A stretch of DNA of 23,992 nucleotides from DATGUA01 sp035301545. Its GTDB lineage: Bacteria; Bacillota; Clostridia; Tissierellales; Tissierellaceae. The position numbers and the translations under genes were made by a program. This document shows, piece after piece, positions 22,173 to 23,992 of this stretch (the stretch's first letter is position 1; each line of letters starts with the position of its first letter). Below the pieces are notes generated by a model. That model saw only the letters and a program-made list of their open reading frames with translations. It ran no database searches and was not told the DNA's origin. The stretch spans positions 1 through 23,992 of the forward strand of contig DATGUA010000028.1 of NCBI GenBank assembly GCA_035301545.1, written 5' to 3'.

Positions 22173-22640
22173 ATGACAAAAACTAATGTAATGAGAATGT
22201 TAGACAGAGAAGAAATTTCTTATGATATTTATTCTTACAATATCAAAGATGATTTAGTAGATGGAATATCTGTTGCTAAAAAGATTGGGAAAGATGTAAA
22301 AGAAGTTTATAAGACTTTAGTCGGTGAAGGTCAATCACAGGTATATGTATTTATAATTCCTGTAAATAAAGAATTAGATTTTAAAAAAGCTGCTAGGGTG
22401 ACAGGAGAAAAGAAAATACAATTAGTAAATGTAAATGATATAGTAAAACTAACTGGATATAGGAGAGGTGGATGTTCTCCTATTGGAATGAAAAAACTAT
22501 ATCCTAGTTTTATCCAAGAAGATAGTTTAGAACTAGATAAGATTATTGTAAGTGCTGGGGAAATTGGATTACAAATTCAAATTAATCCTAAAGATCTAAT
22601 TAACCAGATCGATGGGAAATTTGTAAATATAATAAAATAA
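22173..22640 (+). CDS. ybaK: Cys-tRNA(Pro)/Cys-tRNA(Cys) deacylase, YbaK/EbsC family
   Basis: This 155-residue protein matches the YbaK/EbsC family of trans-editing enzymes that hydrolyse Cys-tRNA(Pro) made in error by prolyl-tRNA synthetase. It has the family lysine in KEVYKTLVGEG (K47), KKAARVTGEKKIQLV, and GYRRGGCSPIGMKK. Length is typical and no residue seems to be missing. A GGAG site lies before the ATG. It is 43 bases after the acylphosphatase and 12 bases before the phosphomutase, so all may share one transcript, though the functions are unrelated housekeeping. Confidence 0.92.
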   Translation: MTKTNVMRMLDREEISYDIYSYNIKDDLVDGISVAKKIGKDVKEVYKTLVGEGQSQVYVFIIPVNKELDFKKAARVTGEKKIQLVNVNDIVKLTGYRRGGCSPIGMKKLYPSFIQEDSLELDKIIVSAGEIGLQIQINPKDLINQIDGKFVNIIK

Positions 22641-22652
22641 GGAGGAGATTAT

Positions 22653-23992
22653 ATGAATTACATGGATAAATATAATCAATGGTTAGAAAGTGATTATTTT
22701 GATGAAGAAACAAAAAAGGAATTAAGAGGAATTACTGATGAAAAAGAAATTGAAGATAGATTTTATACTGATTTAAAATTTGGAACTGCAGGTTTAAGAG
22801 GATTAATAGGTGCTGGAACAAATAGAATGAATAAATATACAGTAGCATTAGCTACTCAGGGATTAGCTCAGACTATAATTAATAAAGGGCAGGAAGCTAT
22901 GGATATGGGAGTGGCTATAGCTTATGATGTAAGACAATTTTCTGATGAGTTTGCAGAAATGGCTGCTAGAGTACTTGCTGCTAATGGTATTAAAGTGTAT
23001 TTATTTGATGACATTAGGCCTACACCAGTACTTAGTTATACTATTAGAAAACTTGGTACTATTTCAGGAATAGTAGTAACTGCTAGTCACAATCCAAAAG
23101 AATATAATGGATATAAGGCATATTGGAAAGAAGGCTCTCAGATACTAGACGATATAGCTAATGAAATATTAGATGAAATAGATAAAATTAAAGATTTTAA
23201 TGAAATAAAAATGATGGATTTAGATGAAGCTTTAGACGAAGAATTTATTACTTATATTGGAAAAGAAATAGATGACGCATATAATAAAGATATTTTTGAA
23301 TCAGCTATTAGTGATGATATAGATAAAGATATAAAGATAGTCTATACCCCTTTAAATGGTACTGGAAATATTCCTGTAAGAAGAATATTAAAAGATAGAG
23401 GATTTACTAATATTTTTCTAGTACCGGAACAAGAAGAACCAGATTATAAATTTACAACAGTTGGATATCCAAATCCAGAAGACCCTAAAGCTTTTAAATA
23501 TGCATTAGATTTAGGAAAAAAAGAAGACGGAGATATACTAATAGCTACAGACCCAGATGCAGATAGAATTGCTATGATGGTTAATGGTAAGGATGATGAG
23601 TTTAAATTTTTTAATGGTAATCAAACAGCTGCTTTATTAGTTAATTATATTTTATCTGTAAGACATGAAAAAGGAACATTACCTGAAAATGGAGCTATAG
23701 TAAAAAGTTTAGTAACAGGAGATTTAGGTAATGCTATTGCAAAGAAATATGGTGTAGAGACTTTCTCTACTCTAACAGGATTTAAACATATATGTGCTAA
23801 AGCTAATGAATGGGAAAAAACTGGTGAATATGACTTTATATTTGGATATGAAGAAAGTATTGGCTATACTTATGGAGGATTAGTAGGAGATAAAGATGCT
23901 GTAGTAACTACTATGTTAATAGCAGAAATGGCAGCATATTATAAAAAACGAGGTAAAAACTTAATACAAGTATTGGAAGATTTATATAAAGA
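22653..23992 (+). CDS. Phosphoglucomutase/phosphomannomutase-type phosphohexomutase (partial, C-terminus off window)
   Basis: An open frame of 446 residues begins at the ATG at 22653, behind AAGGAGGAG, and continues past the right edge. It has all the alpha-D-phosphohexomutase motifs: KFGTAGLRG near residue 42, the phosphoserine loop TASHNPKEYNG with S145, the metal loop DPDADR (residues 300-305), the sugar-binding GFKHI (376-380) and the EESIGY loop (400-405). Proteins of this PgcA-like branch are usually about 570-580 residues, so about 125 C-terminal residues (the phosphate-binding domain) are missing from view. It interconverts hexose 1- and 6-phosphates for glycogen or cell-envelope sugar metabolism. 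Glucose versus mannose preference is not determined here. Confidence 0.93.
   Translation, partial: MNYMDKYNQWLESDYFDEETKKELRGITDEKEIEDRFYTDLKFGTAGLRGLIGAGTNRMNKYTVALATQGLAQTIINKGQEAMDMGVAIAYDVRQFSDEFAEMAARVLAANGIKVYLFDDIRPTPVLSYTIRKLGTISGIVVTASHNPKEYNGYKAYWKEGSQILDDIANEILDEIDKIKDFNEIKMMDLDEALDEEFITYIGKEIDDAYNKDIFESAISDDIDKDIKIVYTPLNGTGNIPVRRILKDRGFTNIFLVPEQEEPDYKFTTVGYPNPEDPKAFKYALDLGKKEDGDILIATDPDADRIAMMVNGKDDEFKFFNGNQTAALLVNYILSVRHEKGTLPENGAIVKSLVTGDLGNAIAKKYGVETFSTLTGFKHICAKANEWEKTGEYDFIFGYEESIGYTYGGLVGDKDAVVTTMLIAEMAAYYKKRGKNLIQVLEDLYK

Noticed and set aside
1..23992. Possible in-frame UGA selenoprotein, suggested by the selenium-type module
   Set aside because: I looked at gene ends and the cysteine-rich proteins for a TGA inside a conserved redox motif with continued coding after it, and found none. 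All catalytic sites seen use cysteine.

Overview
The window is a stretch of AT-rich chromosome from an anaerobic, peptide- and amino-acid-using Firmicute, most likely Clostridia/Tissierellia. This is inferred from the low G+C content, AGGAGG-type ribosome sites, frequent TTG starts, many sigma-A-like promoters, a Firmicutes-style cobalamin riboswitch with an intrinsic terminator, and a YedE/TusA/DUF3343 selenium-type module. I see no rRNA, tRNA, insertion sequence, phage gene or CRISPR array. It looks like ordinary chromosome rather than a mobile island, and the novelty lies in gene groupings and unexplained non-coding structures.

Region 1 (1-3716) is a divergent chalcogen (probably selenium) handling locus. 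A LysR regulator (cut by the left edge) and a class-V aminotransferase/cysteine desulfurase-like enzyme read left. A YedE-type membrane protein, a TusA-like CPxP carrier and a DUF3343 putative Se/S carrier read right. The shared intergenic region holds two divergent promoters with candidate LysR boxes between them. A bidirectional terminator separates this locus from a converging flavin split-barrel (pyridoxamine-phosphate-oxidase-like) gene.

Region 2 (4368-11179) is a five-gene operon for peptide breakdown and 5-oxoproline handling: a very large M14-type metallopeptidase, the DUF969 and DUF979 membrane proteins (predicted 5-oxoproline transporter), an M29-like aminopeptidase and pyroglutamyl peptidase I. 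It starts from a strong promoter flanked upstream by a perfect 14-bp inverted repeat. A terminator hairpin lies in its leader and suggests attenuation.

Region 3 (11196-14653) is a cobalamin-riboswitch-controlled operon: a small cysteine-rich CGGC-domain protein followed by a BtuF-, BtuC- and BtuD-like B12 ABC importer.

Region 4 (14761-17912) has an SDR oxidoreductase, a two-domain rhodanese sulfurtransferase, a terminator, then an orphan GntP/ion-transporter-like permease. The following 200 bases hold a striking long hairpin of unknown function (17988-18088).

Region 5 (18121-21281, minus strand) has an APC amino-acid permease with an M24 Xaa-Pro-type peptidase, then a DUF188 (YaiI/YqxD) protein. 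A perfect 24-bp palindrome lies in the permease leader.

Region 6 (21315 to the right edge, plus strand) is a likely operon of a minimal zincin-like protein, an acylphosphatase, a YbaK-type Cys-tRNA(Pro) deacylase and a phosphoglucomutase-like enzyme that runs off the window.
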